This document shows positions 34,845 through 44,124 of a stretch of DNA of 53,122 nucleotides, piece by piece. Under the pieces are notes generated by a model. It saw only the letters and a program-made list of their open reading frames with translations, made no database searches and was not told the DNA's origin. Position numbers and translations under genes: made by a program. Each line of letters starts with the position of its first letter. Positions within the stretch are counted from its first letter, which is position 1. This DNA is from Euryarchaeota archaeon UBA4 (lineage in GTDB: Archaea > Thermoplasmatota > Poseidoniia > Poseidoniales > Thalassarchaeaceae): NCBI GenBank assembly GCA_002497985.1, contig DAFQ01000001.1:8600-61721 (forward strand), in the 5' to 3' direction.

Positions 34845-35978
34845 GTGAAGGCAGTTATTGTTGACTGGGTCAGGAGCCCGTTTCATCGTGCCCACAAAGG
34901 GGCGATGTCAACATTTAGGCCCGATGAGATACTCGGCCAGGTTACGAAATCACTCCTATCTAGAAACTCAATCCCTCTCGATTCGGTAGACGATATTCTT
35001 GTTGGATGTGCATATCCCGAGGGCGAACAGGGCTACAATATTGGAAGACTATCTGTTTTCCTAGGTGGACTTCCAAACAGTGTTCCCGGTGCGACATTTA
35101 ACAGACTATGCGGATCATCCATGCAGGCAATTCTTACTGCCGCGGCCCACATAGAGGTCGGATGGGGAGCATGCTTCATTTGCTCTGGCGTGGAGTCTAT
35201 GAGTAGGGTCCAGAGGAGGGGCTTCAACTGGAGCCCGCATCCTGAATTAGAGCAGAACTATCCCGATGCATATGTCAATATGGGAATCACCGCAGAAAAC
35301 GTCGCCGAGAAATGGGCCATTTCAAGAGAGGAGCAGGAGCAGTTCGCTTTGGAGTCCCATCACAAAGCGAGCACCGCCTCCAAGTCCGGCTTCTTTAATG
35401 ACGAGTTATGTGCCATTGTTGGGGCGGACTCAGTGGTCGACTCCGATGGCTGCGTTCGTCCGGAAACAAATATTGAGTCAATGTCCAAACTCAAACCAGC
35501 ATTTATCGAGGAGGGCAGTGTAACGGCAGCAACATCATCCCCACTTACGGACGGAGCCGTGTCCATGCTGGTGTGTAGTGAGGAATTTGCAAAGTCACAC
35601 GGACTCGAACCGATCGCCAGAATAGTTTCTGGAGCCGTTGTTGGGTGCCCTCCCGAGTTAATGGGAATAGGGCCGATAGAAGCGTCAAATATGGCTATAT
35701 CGAGGGCTAATTGGGAAATCGACTCTATTGACATCTTTGAGATTAATGAGGCATTCTCTTCACAGAGCTTAGCTGTGATAAGGGAATTGAAGATAGACCC
35801 CAACAAGGTCAATATCGATGGCGGTGCTTTGGCATTGGGTCACCCTCTAGGTGCCTCTGGAGCAAGGATTACTGGAAAGGCCGCCTCACTCATCAGAAGA
35901 ACTGGTTCTCAGCGTGCCCTGGCAACGATGTGCATCGGTGGAGGGATGGGGATCGCTATTGCCCTGGAGAGTCCCTAA
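34845..35978 (+). CDS. Thiolase (acetyl-CoA acetyltransferase family)
   Basis: Condenses or cleaves acyl-CoA. About 377 residues with the three catalytic blocks: nucleophile Cys in NRLCGSSMQAI near residue 88, NEAFSSQ near 302, GGALALGHPLGASGAR near 332 and the second Cys in TMCIGGGMG near 364. The frame extends upstream to an ATG at 34773, which would add 24 unusual residues and overlap the kptA promoter region. A GTG at 34845, right before the thiolase fold, with GTTAT about 27 nt upstream, fits better, but this is uncertain. No HMG-CoA synthase or DUF35 partner is adjacent, so a role in fatty-acid degradation or in supplying acetoacetyl-CoA cannot be separated. Confidence 0.88.
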   Translation: MKAVIVDWVRSPFHRAHKGAMSTFRPDEILGQVTKSLLSRNSIPLDSVDDILVGCAYPEGEQGYNIGRLSVFLGGLPNSVPGATFNRLCGSSMQAILTAAAHIEVGWGACFICSGVESMSRVQRRGFNWSPHPELEQNYPDAYVNMGITAENVAEKWAISREEQEQFALESHHKASTASKSGFFNDELCAIVGADSVVDSDGCVRPETNIESMSKLKPAFIEEGSVTAATSSPLTDGAVSMLVCSEEFAKSHGLEPIARIVSGAVVGCPPELMGIGPIEASNMAISRANWEIDSIDIFEINEAFSSQSLAVIRELKIDPNKVNIDGGALALGHPLGASGARITGKAASLIRRTGSQRALATMCIGGGMGIAIALESP

Positions 35979-36534
35979 TTAGGCTTCCAGAACAGCTCGG
36001 GCACTTGTCTTGAATGCCGAGCTTAGAAGGAATGACTGCAAGAATACTGTGGCAACTGGGGCACGTTGCAAGCACCTCATCTTGACTCAGGACAATTCCG
36101 CTATCAGATCCGGAACTACCTGAATACCATTGAGTAAACGCCCTGCTCCTTAGCACCCTGACCCTCCGGATCGAGCTGATTCCGAGAATAGCGTATAGAG
36201 CACCCTGAAAACCATGCCCCATCGAAAAAATTGTTATTCCGGAGATAAGCAATGAGAAACTACTGATGGAGAGGAATGAAACTCCGAACCAGGGTCCGGA
36301 AGTACTCCTTGATCTAAGGGTGAATATCGCTGCAATTCCCATTGGTACTGATAGTAATGAAGCTAGTATGGAAGCAGAAACGGATATGGAAACACGATAC
36401 TGGAGAAGTGATATTGAAAGGAGAAGTATCAGTACAGTCATCACTGAGATGAATACAATAAGGTGTCTGAGGAGCCTGTCCATGCCTCTTGAATCGGATA
36501 GGCCCATGGGTCTGCACGCAGGCGACGCACTCAT
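35956..36534 (-). CDS. Membrane protein with C-terminal zinc ribbon
   Basis: Up to 192 residues; function unknown. Four hydrophobic segments (near 25-45, 50-72, 82-105 and 108-120) are followed by a cytosolic-type zinc ribbon, CPSCHSILAVIPSKL then CPSCSGSL, at the end. The start is uncertain: ATGs at 36534, 36507 and 36483 are all in frame, and AGAGG before 36483 weakly favours the last. It overlaps the thiolase end by 23 nt. Archaeal proteins with this layout are often membrane sensors, but I cannot support a specific role. Confidence 0.6.
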   Translation of the reverse strand: MSASPACRPMGLSDSRGMDRLLRHLIVFISVMTVLILLLSISLLQYRVSISVSASILASLLSVPMGIAAIFTLRSRSTSGPWFGVSFLSISSFSLLISGITIFSMGHGFQGALYAILGISSIRRVRVLRSRAFTQWYSGSSGSDSGIVLSQDEVLATCPSCHSILAVIPSKLGIQDKCPSCSGSLIRDSPGQ

Positions 36535-36558
36535 GAATCACTCGGCACTCCGCAGTAC

Positions 36559-37761
36559 GTGAGCAGAGACACGGGCGTAACTATCGCGAGCCGTTCCCTC
36601 CGGGGTCGCCGCATACTCCTGGCAGTCACAGGGGGCATCGCTGCAGTTGAATCAGTCAAACTCTCCAGGGAGCTACGAAGGCACGGCGCCGAAATCACCC
36701 CCTTGATGTCCTCAGATGCAACCAGGGTAATTTCACCACTGGCACTGTCATGGGGCTCTGGTGCCGAAGTAATCACGTCTTGGGAACCATCTATGGCCCA
36801 ACTTAGTGACTTTGACGCTGTACTCGTTGCTCCTGCAACCAGAAACACCATCGCAAAGCACCTCCATGGAATAATGGACTCTCCAATTCTAATGGCACTA
36901 TCTGCATCACGTGGAAATGGCACCCCTATTCTCTTCGTGCCATCGATGCACAAGGACCTCTTCGACGATCCTGTAACCGAGGAATTACTATCATCAATAA
37001 TTGAATCAGGAGGATTGGTATTGCACGACTCAGAGAGCGAGGGGAAGAGGAAGCAGCCAGACCCCGTATCAATTGTGGCGGAATTATGCCATATTTGCAA
37101 CTCGACTCTTCCAAATAGGAGAAGGGTGGCAATCACCCTAGGTGCAAATAGGGCACCCATCGACTCTGTCAGAGCTATCCAGAACGCATCATCGGGAAGA
37201 ACCGGTTGGGCCATTGCTGAGCACCTGCATAGAATGGGCCACGAAGTCACTTGTATTGCTGGAAAGACATCTGTACGTTCTACGTTCACCATGCCCGATG
37301 TCAGGGTGGATGGATCACCTGGTGGAATGCTCACATTGGCCAAAGAATTAGCGTCATCGAGTCCCGAACCCGAGGTATGGATACATGCAGCCGCAGTTCT
37401 AGACTATTTTCAAGACCCTATCGATGGAAAGAAACCCAGTGGAGAAGGGGACTGGAAGCTAACCCTCAGTCAGGGGCCGAAGCACATTTCTGAATTATCC
37501 GAGTTCACAGAGGGGGCGTATCGCATAGGGTTCAAACTAGAAGTCGACTCATCTGAGGACGATCTGATCAAGCGCTCACTGGAACAGATTTCTAGATATG
37601 GCGTAGATGCTGTTATTGCCAATAATCTCAACGACCTAAAAGATAGAAACTCACCTAGATGCAGAATTGTCATGCCTGATGGTAATTTCTCAGTAATTCG
37701 AGACCAGATATCAATGTGCGAGGCCATCGAGTCGCTAGTTTCGCTTCATGGACCCAAATAG
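36559..37761 (+). CDS. coaBC: Bifunctional phosphopantothenoylcysteine decarboxylase/synthetase (CoaBC)
   Basis: Adds cysteine to phosphopantothenate and decarboxylates the product, two coenzyme A steps. The 400-residue product has a flavoprotein domain (LLAVTGGIAAVESVKLSREL near residue 20, VAPATRNTIAKHLHGIMDSP near 95, a divergent form of the PASANT motif with its Asn kept). The synthetase domain has NASSGRTGWAIAEHL near 208 and HAAAVLDY near 275. Start is GTG 36559; no ATG is available upstream of the Rossmann-like strand. Divergent from the membrane protein at 35956. Confidence 0.92.
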   Translation: MSRDTGVTIASRSLRGRRILLAVTGGIAAVESVKLSRELRRHGAEITPLMSSDATRVISPLALSWGSGAEVITSWEPSMAQLSDFDAVLVAPATRNTIAKHLHGIMDSPILMALSASRGNGTPILFVPSMHKDLFDDPVTEELLSSIIESGGLVLHDSESEGKRKQPDPVSIVAELCHICNSTLPNRRRVAITLGANRAPIDSVRAIQNASSGRTGWAIAEHLHRMGHEVTCIAGKTSVRSTFTMPDVRVDGSPGGMLTLAKELASSSPEPEVWIHAAAVLDYFQDPIDGKKPSGEGDWKLTLSQGPKHISELSEFTEGAYRIGFKLEVDSSEDDLIKRSLEQISRYGVDAVIANNLNDLKDRNSPRCRIVMPDGNFSVIRDQISMCEAIESLVSLHGPK

Positions 37762-37801
37762 ATGCGAATAATTCAAGCCACGGTTATTCCGGGTTAACAT
37801 C

Positions 37802-39322
37802 ATGACAGGTCATGGCAAGGCCAAGAGGGGGATACCTCCGAAGTCCGACTTCAATTCTTGGTATCCATCTATTGTTGAGATTGCTGACTTGGTTGACAAG
37901 AGGTACCCAATCAAGGGAATGGACGTTTGGAAGCCTTATGGATTGACTGCAATGTCCTTGATTGATGGCTTAGCCCGTAAACAGATGTCTAGGACTGGAC
38001 ACTCTGAATACAGGTTCCCTTTATTGGTCCCGGAGGATCTTCTGGAGAAGGAGAATAAACTCGTCTCTCGTCTAAAAGCGGCTAGAGACGCAGGCGTAGA
38101 CCCATCAGAATTGAGGATGGACGAGGAGGACTCCGGATTCAAGAAGGAGGTATATTGGGTAACTCATGGGGGAGAGAATGAGCTAGACATACCCATGTTT
38201 CTCAGACCTACCTCAGAGACGCCCATGTACTCCATGTTTTCATTATGGGTGAGGAGCCATGCGGACCTGCCTCTGAAGACCTTCCAGATTGTCAATACGT
38301 TCAGGTACGAGACCAAGCAAACTAGGTCCTTCATTAGAGTCAGAGAGATACACTTCTTCGAGGCTCACACGGTTCACGCAACAGAGGAGGATGCAACCGA
38401 GCAGATACATGAGGATGCTGAGATGGTTCAGAATATCCTACATGATCTGTGCTTGCCCAGCATAGTTTCGAAGAGGCCTGTTTGGGACACATTCCCCGGT
38501 GCCTGGTATACCGTGGCTGCAGACGTTGTAATGCCAAACGGTAGGTCACTACAAGTTGCAACATACCATCACTACAGGGATCAATGGGCAGGAGCATTCG
38601 ACCTCTCATACGAGGATTCCGAGGGTAAGTCAAGACTATGCCATCAGACCACATTTGGCATGTCCGAGAGGCTTCTAGGTGCAGTTGTAGGTATGCATGG
38701 GGACGATCAGGGGTTGATTATGCCGCCTGCAATCGCACCCTACCAAGTAGTCCTGTTTCCCGTTGCAGCCCATGCAAATGAAGACGTCCTGCCCGCCATT
38801 GAGGGGCTAGCATCCTCGTTGAGCGATTGCGGCTTCAGAGTAAAATTAGACCTTCGCGATGTCAGACCTGGCGTCAAGCACTACGACTGGGAGATCAAGG
38901 GGGCCCCCATAAGGCTGGAGCTAGGGCCTCGTGACCTCGCGTCCGGAAACTGTATCTTGTCTCTAAGGACTGGCGGAAAGAATGAGGTATCTCTCGATGG
39001 AATCGCTGAAACAATTTCGGAGGCACTGGATTCCATATCCGACGAATTACGTTCTAGATCTTCGGTGCACATCGAGTCTCTAATCAGGCCGTTTCCAGGC
39101 ATAGTCATGCAGGGTGGCAAATGGGAACTCGCTGGAGAAATTGAAGATGGAATAATCTACGAGATCGCATTCGATGGAAACGACTCAGATGCCGAGGTTC
39201 TTGAGAAGTTAACCGGACTCGCAATACTCGGTGACTGTGATAGTCAGTTCTCCGAGCCAAGACCCTGCGTGGTAACAGGGAGAATGACATCAAGAAGGCA
39301 GTACCTAGCTAGGATGTATTGA
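37802..39322 (+). CDS. proS: Prolyl-tRNA synthetase (archaeal/eukaryotic type)
   Basis: Charges tRNA-Pro. The 506-residue product shows class II motif 2, FRYETKQTRSFIRVREIHFFE, near residue 165-185 and motif 3, GMHGDDQGLIMPPAIAPYQVV, near 299. An anticodon-binding domain follows (DLRDVRPGVKHYDWEIKG near 351), and the protein ends YLARMY as archaeal ProRS enzymes do. AATAATT about 30 nt before the ATG may be the TATA box. Ends one base before a convergent gene. Confidence 0.96.
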   Translation: MTGHGKAKRGIPPKSDFNSWYPSIVEIADLVDKRYPIKGMDVWKPYGLTAMSLIDGLARKQMSRTGHSEYRFPLLVPEDLLEKENKLVSRLKAARDAGVDPSELRMDEEDSGFKKEVYWVTHGGENELDIPMFLRPTSETPMYSMFSLWVRSHADLPLKTFQIVNTFRYETKQTRSFIRVREIHFFEAHTVHATEEDATEQIHEDAEMVQNILHDLCLPSIVSKRPVWDTFPGAWYTVAADVVMPNGRSLQVATYHHYRDQWAGAFDLSYEDSEGKSRLCHQTTFGMSERLLGAVVGMHGDDQGLIMPPAIAPYQVVLFPVAAHANEDVLPAIEGLASSLSDCGFRVKLDLRDVRPGVKHYDWEIKGAPIRLELGPRDLASGNCILSLRTGGKNEVSLDGIAETISEALDSISDELRSRSSVHIESLIRPFPGIVMQGGKWELAGEIEDGIIYEIAFDGNDSDAEVLEKLTGLAILGDCDSQFSEPRPCVVTGRMTSRRQYLARMY

Positions 39323-40165
39323 TCATCTCTTTCTCAAAAATAGAAGTATTGTTGTCAGGCCAAAGAGCATCATTAGTGCTCCATCGATGATCCCACCAGT
39401 ACCGGCTGATTCCCACGAGCCAATGTCGTTATATTCGGGCAGTTCGGTCCACAGAAGCCTCGTGTTATCCTCACATTTAGGTGTCAGCTGCTGGATATTC
39501 GCCAATGCTTGAACCGAGTCCCCGACAGTGCCATTGCTGTATGCCACTGCAACTCCTTCAAGATGCAGTACCGAGAGATAGGTATAGGGTGGCTTTGTGA
39601 CCATCCAGTTCTCCGTCTGAATCCTCACGGTCTCTCCAGCCGTCCAACTAGAACCTCCTTCATCGACGACCTCATTCGATCCATCCTCAGAAATGACCCA
39701 TGTAATGCTGTAGTTTGATGAGATATTCATACCTGTCACCGTCCATGAAATTAGGAGGCTCCCATCAATCTCAGTAGCCGAAGAAGTGTACGTCAGAACT
39801 TTCGGTCCTACCTCATCTTCGCATAGTGGGACGTAAGCGCCAATTCCTACTGCAACGTTCGATGCAACAATGCACAGACAGATTACGCTTGCAGTAATCA
39901 GTATCTTCGACCTCCTGGGCTTCCTTGCCTCATCCATTCCCTCTTCAGGATCTATATCTGCCTCAGGTAACTCTACACCACCATTGCCATTCGATGCCGC
40001 TATTCCATGGGCCTTCGGCTTAACAGGGGGACTTACTCCCATCTCCTCCAGTGCATCTCTGCCGTATATTCTCTCAGCCATCGAATAAAGCTCCGGATCA
40101 TCCTCGATTACCGAGGGATCTATGGAACCATCAAGCAGTCCCTTCAGCCTCTCCGAGTCACCCAT
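39323..40165 (-). CDS. Membrane-anchored extracytoplasmic protein of unknown function
   Basis: A 280-residue protein not recognised as a family. Residues 1-85 are acidic and cytosolic in character, residues about 87-110 are a transmembrane helix preceded by RKPRRSK (positive-inside), and 111-255 form a Ser/Thr-rich beta-type outer domain with two Cys (PLCEDE and PKCEDN) that may pair. A C-terminal hydrophobic helix with a basic RKR tail ends the protein. The Gly-Gly motif, helix and basic tail faintly recall archaeosortase signals, but no known motif such as PGF is present. Confidence 0.65.
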   Translation of the reverse strand: MGDSERLKGLLDGSIDPSVIEDDPELYSMAERIYGRDALEEMGVSPPVKPKAHGIAASNGNGGVELPEADIDPEEGMDEARKPRRSKILITASVICLCIVASNVAVGIGAYVPLCEDEVGPKVLTYTSSATEIDGSLLISWTVTGMNISSNYSITWVISEDGSNEVVDEGGSSWTAGETVRIQTENWMVTKPPYTYLSVLHLEGVAVAYSNGTVGDSVQALANIQQLTPKCEDNTRLLWTELPEYNDIGSWESAGTGGIIDGALMMLFGLTTILLFLRKR

Positions 40166-40228
40166 ATTGCTATCTCGTCAATGCATACTTCATCAATCAA
40201 ACGCAAGCATGAACAGAATTGAGTCATT

Positions 40229-41176
40229 TCATCGACTGTTGAGCAATTCTCGGGCCCTTTTCACGATTTCATCTCTGGTTAGTCCAAGAGACTCCATGAG
40301 ATCAGAGGACGAGCCACTTTCACCGAACCTGTCGTCAACACCCACCATCTGAACGGGAAATCCCCCCGCAGACGACATATACTCTGCTACAGCACTGCCT
40401 AGTCCGCCTATTACAGAATGGTCTTCAGCCGTTACTATTCCCTCACACTTCATCCTAATTTCATCTAATAGTTCGGTATCAAGAGGTTTTATCGTATGCA
40501 TGTCAATAACGCATGCATCAACGCCTGAATCAGCTAATGTTGAAGCTGCCTCCATTGCCTCAGATACCATGACCCCACAAGCGATAATTGCCACATCATC
40601 ACCCTCCTTGAGTATCGATCCCTTTCCAATTTTCAGTTCTTTAACGGATTCCGTGTCGTACATTCTAGGCGTTTTGTTCCTAGCAGTTCTGGTGTATGAC
40701 GCATTGCCGTGATCCAGGAGTTGGATAGTCAACTCTTCTGCGGATATATCATCCGATGGCGTAATGACGGTTAGTCCGGGGATTGTCCTGTAGATTGCTA
40801 GATCCTCGATTGACTGTGCGCTGCTTCCATCGGTTCCAGTGTGTATGCCCCCATGACTGCCACATATATGCACAGGTAGACCTGGCCGAGCGATACCGTT
40901 CCTCACTTGTTCGAATGCACGTTCGGTAAAGATCGCAAAGGTGCTAGCAAAGGGAATTTTACCAGATGATGCCATGCCCGCAGCTACTAGCATCATATTC
41001 TGCTCAGCTATGCCTAGTGACACTGTCCTTTCGGGAAACTCAGCTCTGAAAAGACATGACTTGGTAGACTTCCCCAGATCTGCCTCTAGGACAACAACTC
41101 GGTGGTCCGATGATAGCTTCAGCAGTGCTGAACCATATCCATCTCTGGATGCACCACCAGCAGAGGGGGCACTCAT
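40229..41176 (-). CDS. Transketolase, C-terminal subunit
   Basis: Second half of a split transketolase (pyrimidine-binding and C-terminal domains). The 315-residue product has the glutamate-bearing SLGIAEQNMMLVAAGMA near residue 54, FASTFAIFTERAFEQVRN near 76, HGGIHTGTDGSSAQSIEDLA near 109 and AEDHSVIGGLGSAVAE near 255. Its ATG overlaps the end of the N-terminal subunit gene by 4 nt, so the halves are made together. Splitting into two genes is common in archaea. Confidence 0.92.
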   Translation of the reverse strand: MSAPSAGGASRDGYGSALLKLSSDHRVVVLEADLGKSTKSCLFRAEFPERTVSLGIAEQNMMLVAAGMASSGKIPFASTFAIFTERAFEQVRNGIARPGLPVHICGSHGGIHTGTDGSSAQSIEDLAIYRTIPGLTVITPSDDISAEELTIQLLDHGNASYTRTARNKTPRMYDTESVKELKIGKGSILKEGDDVAIIACGVMVSEAMEAASTLADSGVDACVIDMHTIKPLDTELLDEIRMKCEGIVTAEDHSVIGGLGSAVAEYMSSAGGFPVQMVGVDDRFGESGSSSDLMESLGLTRDEIVKRARELLNSR

Positions 41177-42009
41177 GATAACTCCTCCAATGCTAGAGAC
41201 AATTCCTCATCACTAGGTGCCTTTCCATGGAATGATGGGTTATCTTCCATGAATGATATTCCTTTTCCTTTAGTGGTATGTGCAACGATTGCCGAGGGGG
41301 CACTGTCCTGCTCAGATGCCCATTTCAGAGCACCAACAATTTCGCTCATGTCATGTCCATCGATTTCCTTAACGTTCCAACCAAAGGAGGAGATTTTTGA
41401 TGCAACATCGCCGACCTCCATCTGAACGTTTACGAAGTCATCGTTCTGAATTCTATTCCTATCTACAATCATCTTCAGTCCACTGACCTCGTGAAAGTTA
41501 GCAGCCATCATGGCTTCCCACACCTGTCCCTCTTGGAGCTCCCCATCTCCCACCATAACCCATGTCTCTCTTGAACTAGAGTCCATCCTTGCTGCTATGG
41601 CGCATCCGAGCCCGAACGAGAGACCCATGCCCAGACTCCCAGCAGAGAAGTCCACGCCATCAGTCCACTTCATGTCGACGTGCCCCTGGCATACTGATCC
41701 AAGTGTGCGGAATGTGGACAAATCAGACTCGCTAAGGAAACCCATTTCATGAAGAATTGAATATACTGCTGGACTGGCGTGACCCTTGCTCATAACGAAC
41801 CGGTCCCGATCGGACCAATCTGGATTGTTTCTATCGAACCTAAGCCTAGTCCCATAGAGTGCTACAATAATATCGATAGCAGAAAGAGAACCTCCCGGGT
41901 GGCCAGCTCCTGCCTTGTGGATCATTCTTACTATATGCTTCCTGCAATCATTCGACAGATTCTCAAGCTCAGAGATAGACAGGTTCTGATGTCCGACATC
42001 CCCATCCAT
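41173..42009 (-). CDS. Transketolase, N-terminal subunit
   Basis: Thiamine-diphosphate-binding half of transketolase, moving two-carbon units between sugar phosphates. About 278 residues with AGAGHPGGSLSAIDIIVALY near residue 31, MSKGHASPAVYSILHEMG near 67 and the ThDP motif MVGDGELQEGQVWEAMMAAN near 147. The frame stays open far upstream, but the ATG at 42009 starts the family fold and has a GGAGTG ribosome site. It shares its upstream region with mqnE. Whether it supplies pentoses or aromatic precursors is not shown here. Confidence 0.92.
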   Translation of the reverse strand: MDGDVGHQNLSISELENLSNDCRKHIVRMIHKAGAGHPGGSLSAIDIIVALYGTRLRFDRNNPDWSDRDRFVMSKGHASPAVYSILHEMGFLSESDLSTFRTLGSVCQGHVDMKWTDGVDFSAGSLGMGLSFGLGCAIAARMDSSSRETWVMVGDGELQEGQVWEAMMAANFHEVSGLKMIVDRNRIQNDDFVNVQMEVGDVASKISSFGWNVKEIDGHDMSEIVGALKWASEQDSAPSAIVAHTTKGKGISFMEDNPSFHGKAPSDEELSLALEELS

Positions 42010-42052
42010 GACACTCCTACAGAATCTAACTAATGATGATTTCCGGGCACCG

Positions 42053-42059
42053 TATATAT
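42053..42059. promoter_or_regulatory. Palindromic TATA box midway between tktN and mqnE
   Basis: TATATAT is centred at 42056, 47 nt from the transketolase ATG (42009, minus) and 48 nt from the mqnE ATG (42104, plus). In both directions it predicts a leader of about 20 nt, and both leaders hold a G-rich ribosome site. A second candidate for mqnE, CTTATCA near 42074-42080, is placed for a leaderless start. Confidence 0.45.
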
Positions 42060-42103
42060 TCATCAGACGAATTCTTATCACATACTGCGGGGGGCCGAAT
42101 ATC

Positions 42104-43321
42104 ATGGCGTTAGTGGATGCCCCGTTGTCAGGCAACGACAATTGGCGTGAGACCCTCTCATCGATGCCTGTGCCCCTGTCAGTATCCTCGGATCCAATTT
42201 CCAATTCATGCCTCGAATCATTGATTCGGGATGGCAGAATTTCTGAGGAGCAGGGGATGTCATTGTTTGAAAATCCATCACTATTATCTGTCACATCTCT
42301 AGCTGACATGGTGAAGCGATCACGATACTCAAATAACGTATTCTTCAATGAGAATCTCCATGTAAATACAACAAATATTTGCGTACTCGCATGCCGCTTC
42401 TGCGCATTCAGAAAGGGCCCTAGACACCCCGACGCCTATGCCCTTGATGTTGACGAATACATCAGCAGAATACGCCCCATGTCGACAAGCATAGATGAGG
42501 TCCACACTGTTGGAGGGCTTCATCCAACATGGGACGTTGATGACTATTGCAAATTATTTACAGCATGTAAATCGGAATTCCCAGATATACACATCAAAGC
42601 ACTTACTGCTGTAGAGATCAAACATCTCTCCAAGAGATCATCCATAACTGTAGAGGCCACACTCTCGAGACTATTGGATGCTGGACTCGACTCACTGCCC
42701 GGAGGCGGCGCCGAAATCCTCGTCGACAACATCAGGGACAGGATATGCATGGGCAAGGAGTCATCCGATGAATATCTGGAAATCCACTCCATAGCCCACT
42801 CTCTGGGAATGCCAACAAATTGTACAATGCTATTCGGGACCATTGAGTCAATTCAAGACAGGGTGACTCACCTTTCGAGAATCAGAAACCAGCAGGACAT
42901 TAGTGGGGGATTCCAGTGCTTCGTACCATACCCATTCCTTCCTGATAAATCTAGGTTACCAGAGGCGCAACTAGCTACTGGAAGCGAGATAATTAGAGTC
43001 ATTTCTGTTTCTCGATTAATGCTTGATAATGTCCCCCACATCAAGGCATATAGGATGAATATAGGGGACAAACTTGCCTCATTAGCTCTAACATGCGGGG
43101 CTGATGATATCGATGGGACCGTTGGTCATGAGGAGATAATGCATGTGGCCGGAAGCTCCACTAGTTTGGACACAAGTTCGAACCAATTAGCAATTCTGGT
43201 AGAGTCAACAGGCTCCTTACCAATTAAGAGGGACTCGAAGTACTCAGTATTCTCCCCCTACGAAACAAATTCTATCACCCATTCAATTCCATTACCGCAG
43301 ATTAGTACAGAATTGGTGTAG
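42104..43321 (+). CDS. mqnE: Radical SAM aminofutalosine synthase MqnE
   Basis: Joins 3-enolpyruvylbenzoate to SAM to make aminofutalosine in the futalosine menaquinone pathway. About 405 residues. The radical-SAM cluster motif C-x3-C-x2-C is CVLACRFCAF near residue 91-100, preceded by NTTNI. PGGGAEILVDNIRDRICMGK near 205, TNCTMLFGTIES near 235 and GGFQCFVPYPFLP near 268 fit MqnE better than MqnC or the related CofG/CofH. The ATG at 42104 is used. mqnA follows after 2 nt. Confidence 0.87.
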   Translation: MALVDAPLSGNDNWRETLSSMPVPLSVSSDPISNSCLESLIRDGRISEEQGMSLFENPSLLSVTSLADMVKRSRYSNNVFFNENLHVNTTNICVLACRFCAFRKGPRHPDAYALDVDEYISRIRPMSTSIDEVHTVGGLHPTWDVDDYCKLFTACKSEFPDIHIKALTAVEIKHLSKRSSITVEATLSRLLDAGLDSLPGGGAEILVDNIRDRICMGKESSDEYLEIHSIAHSLGMPTNCTMLFGTIESIQDRVTHLSRIRNQQDISGGFQCFVPYPFLPDKSRLPEAQLATGSEIIRVISVSRLMLDNVPHIKAYRMNIGDKLASLALTCGADDIDGTVGHEEIMHVAGSSTSLDTSSNQLAILVESTGSLPIKRDSKYSVFSPYETNSITHSIPLPQISTELV

Positions 43322-43323
43322 AG

Positions 43324-44124
43324 ATGAGTTGGAACGGGGTAATTGGCAGGGTTTCATTCTCAAATTGCGATCCAATTTTTGATGGCATCGATGAAAACTG
43401 GTCGATCCTGCCTGCACCCCCAGCTTGGCTAACTGGCCATGTCATGAGGAGGGATTGCCTAACTGCCCCAATTCCTGCAGCCGACTATGCACTCAATCAC
43501 GAGGAGCTTTTCCTCTTGCCCGATTTGGGAATAGTAAGCAGTGGCGATGTCGGATCAGTTCTACTATTCGGCTCCCGGCCACTAGAGAATATGAGGGATA
43601 TCGCACTCCCCTCTGACTCCTCCACATCAAAGGTCCTGCTGAGGTGGGCACTAAAGAATCGTGGTTTGGATCCTAAATTTATTGAGTCCGGGCCAGATAT
43701 TGATACTATGCTGTCCAAGTGCGATGGGGCATTGCTTATCGGCGACAGGTCATTGATGGCTTCTATGGAGCGCCCTGACCTTGTAAGATTGGATCTAGGC
43801 AGTGAATGGAGTAATGCTACAGGTCTGCCAATGGTTTTCGGTGTGTTCGCAGCTAGGAGGGACTCGCCCCTGGAGGATCTAAGAGCGGCATATTCCGATA
43901 TGATGTCCCAATTGCATAAATTCGAGTTCGATGAGGAATGGCGGTCCCAAGTAATCACAAGGTCTTCGCACAAACTGGGATTCCCATATGAAAGGATGGA
44001 TGACTATTTCAGAAGAGAGGTCAGAAACAGGATGACGGATATTGATGTCAACGGACTTACAACTTTCCTAAGAGTCGCATGTGGGATGGAAGAAGATCCG
44101 ACATGGGCATTTCATTCGGAGTAA
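43324..44124 (+). CDS. mqnA: Chorismate dehydratase MqnA
   Basis: First futalosine-pathway step, chorismate to 3-enolpyruvylbenzoate. The 266-residue product has the periplasmic-binding-protein-like fold of MqnA: IGRVSFSNCDPIFDGI at the start, then ALLIGDRSLMA near residue 137 and DLGSEWSNATGLPMVFGVFAA near 156, the family's strongest motif. It follows mqnE by 2 nt, and the two catalyse consecutive reactions. Its end overlaps the convergent DOHH-like gene by 13 nt. Confidence 0.88.
   Translation: MSWNGVIGRVSFSNCDPIFDGIDENWSILPAPPAWLTGHVMRRDCLTAPIPAADYALNHEELFLLPDLGIVSSGDVGSVLLFGSRPLENMRDIALPSDSSTSKVLLRWALKNRGLDPKFIESGPDIDTMLSKCDGALLIGDRSLMASMERPDLVRLDLGSEWSNATGLPMVFGVFAARRDSPLEDLRAAYSDMMSQLHKFEFDEEWRSQVITRSSHKLGFPYERMDDYFRREVRNRMTDIDVNGLTTFLRVACGMEEDPTWAFHSE

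Noticed and set aside
39323..40165. C-terminal Gly-Gly, hydrophobic helix and RKR tail as an archaeosortase substrate signal
   Set aside because: The tripartite shape is only general; no known sorting motif such as PGF is present, and many C-terminal anchors look the same.
40229..42009. Split transketolase as a frameshift or broken gene
   Set aside because: Both halves are complete at their domain boundaries, overlap by 4 nt and follow the two-subunit form common in archaea.
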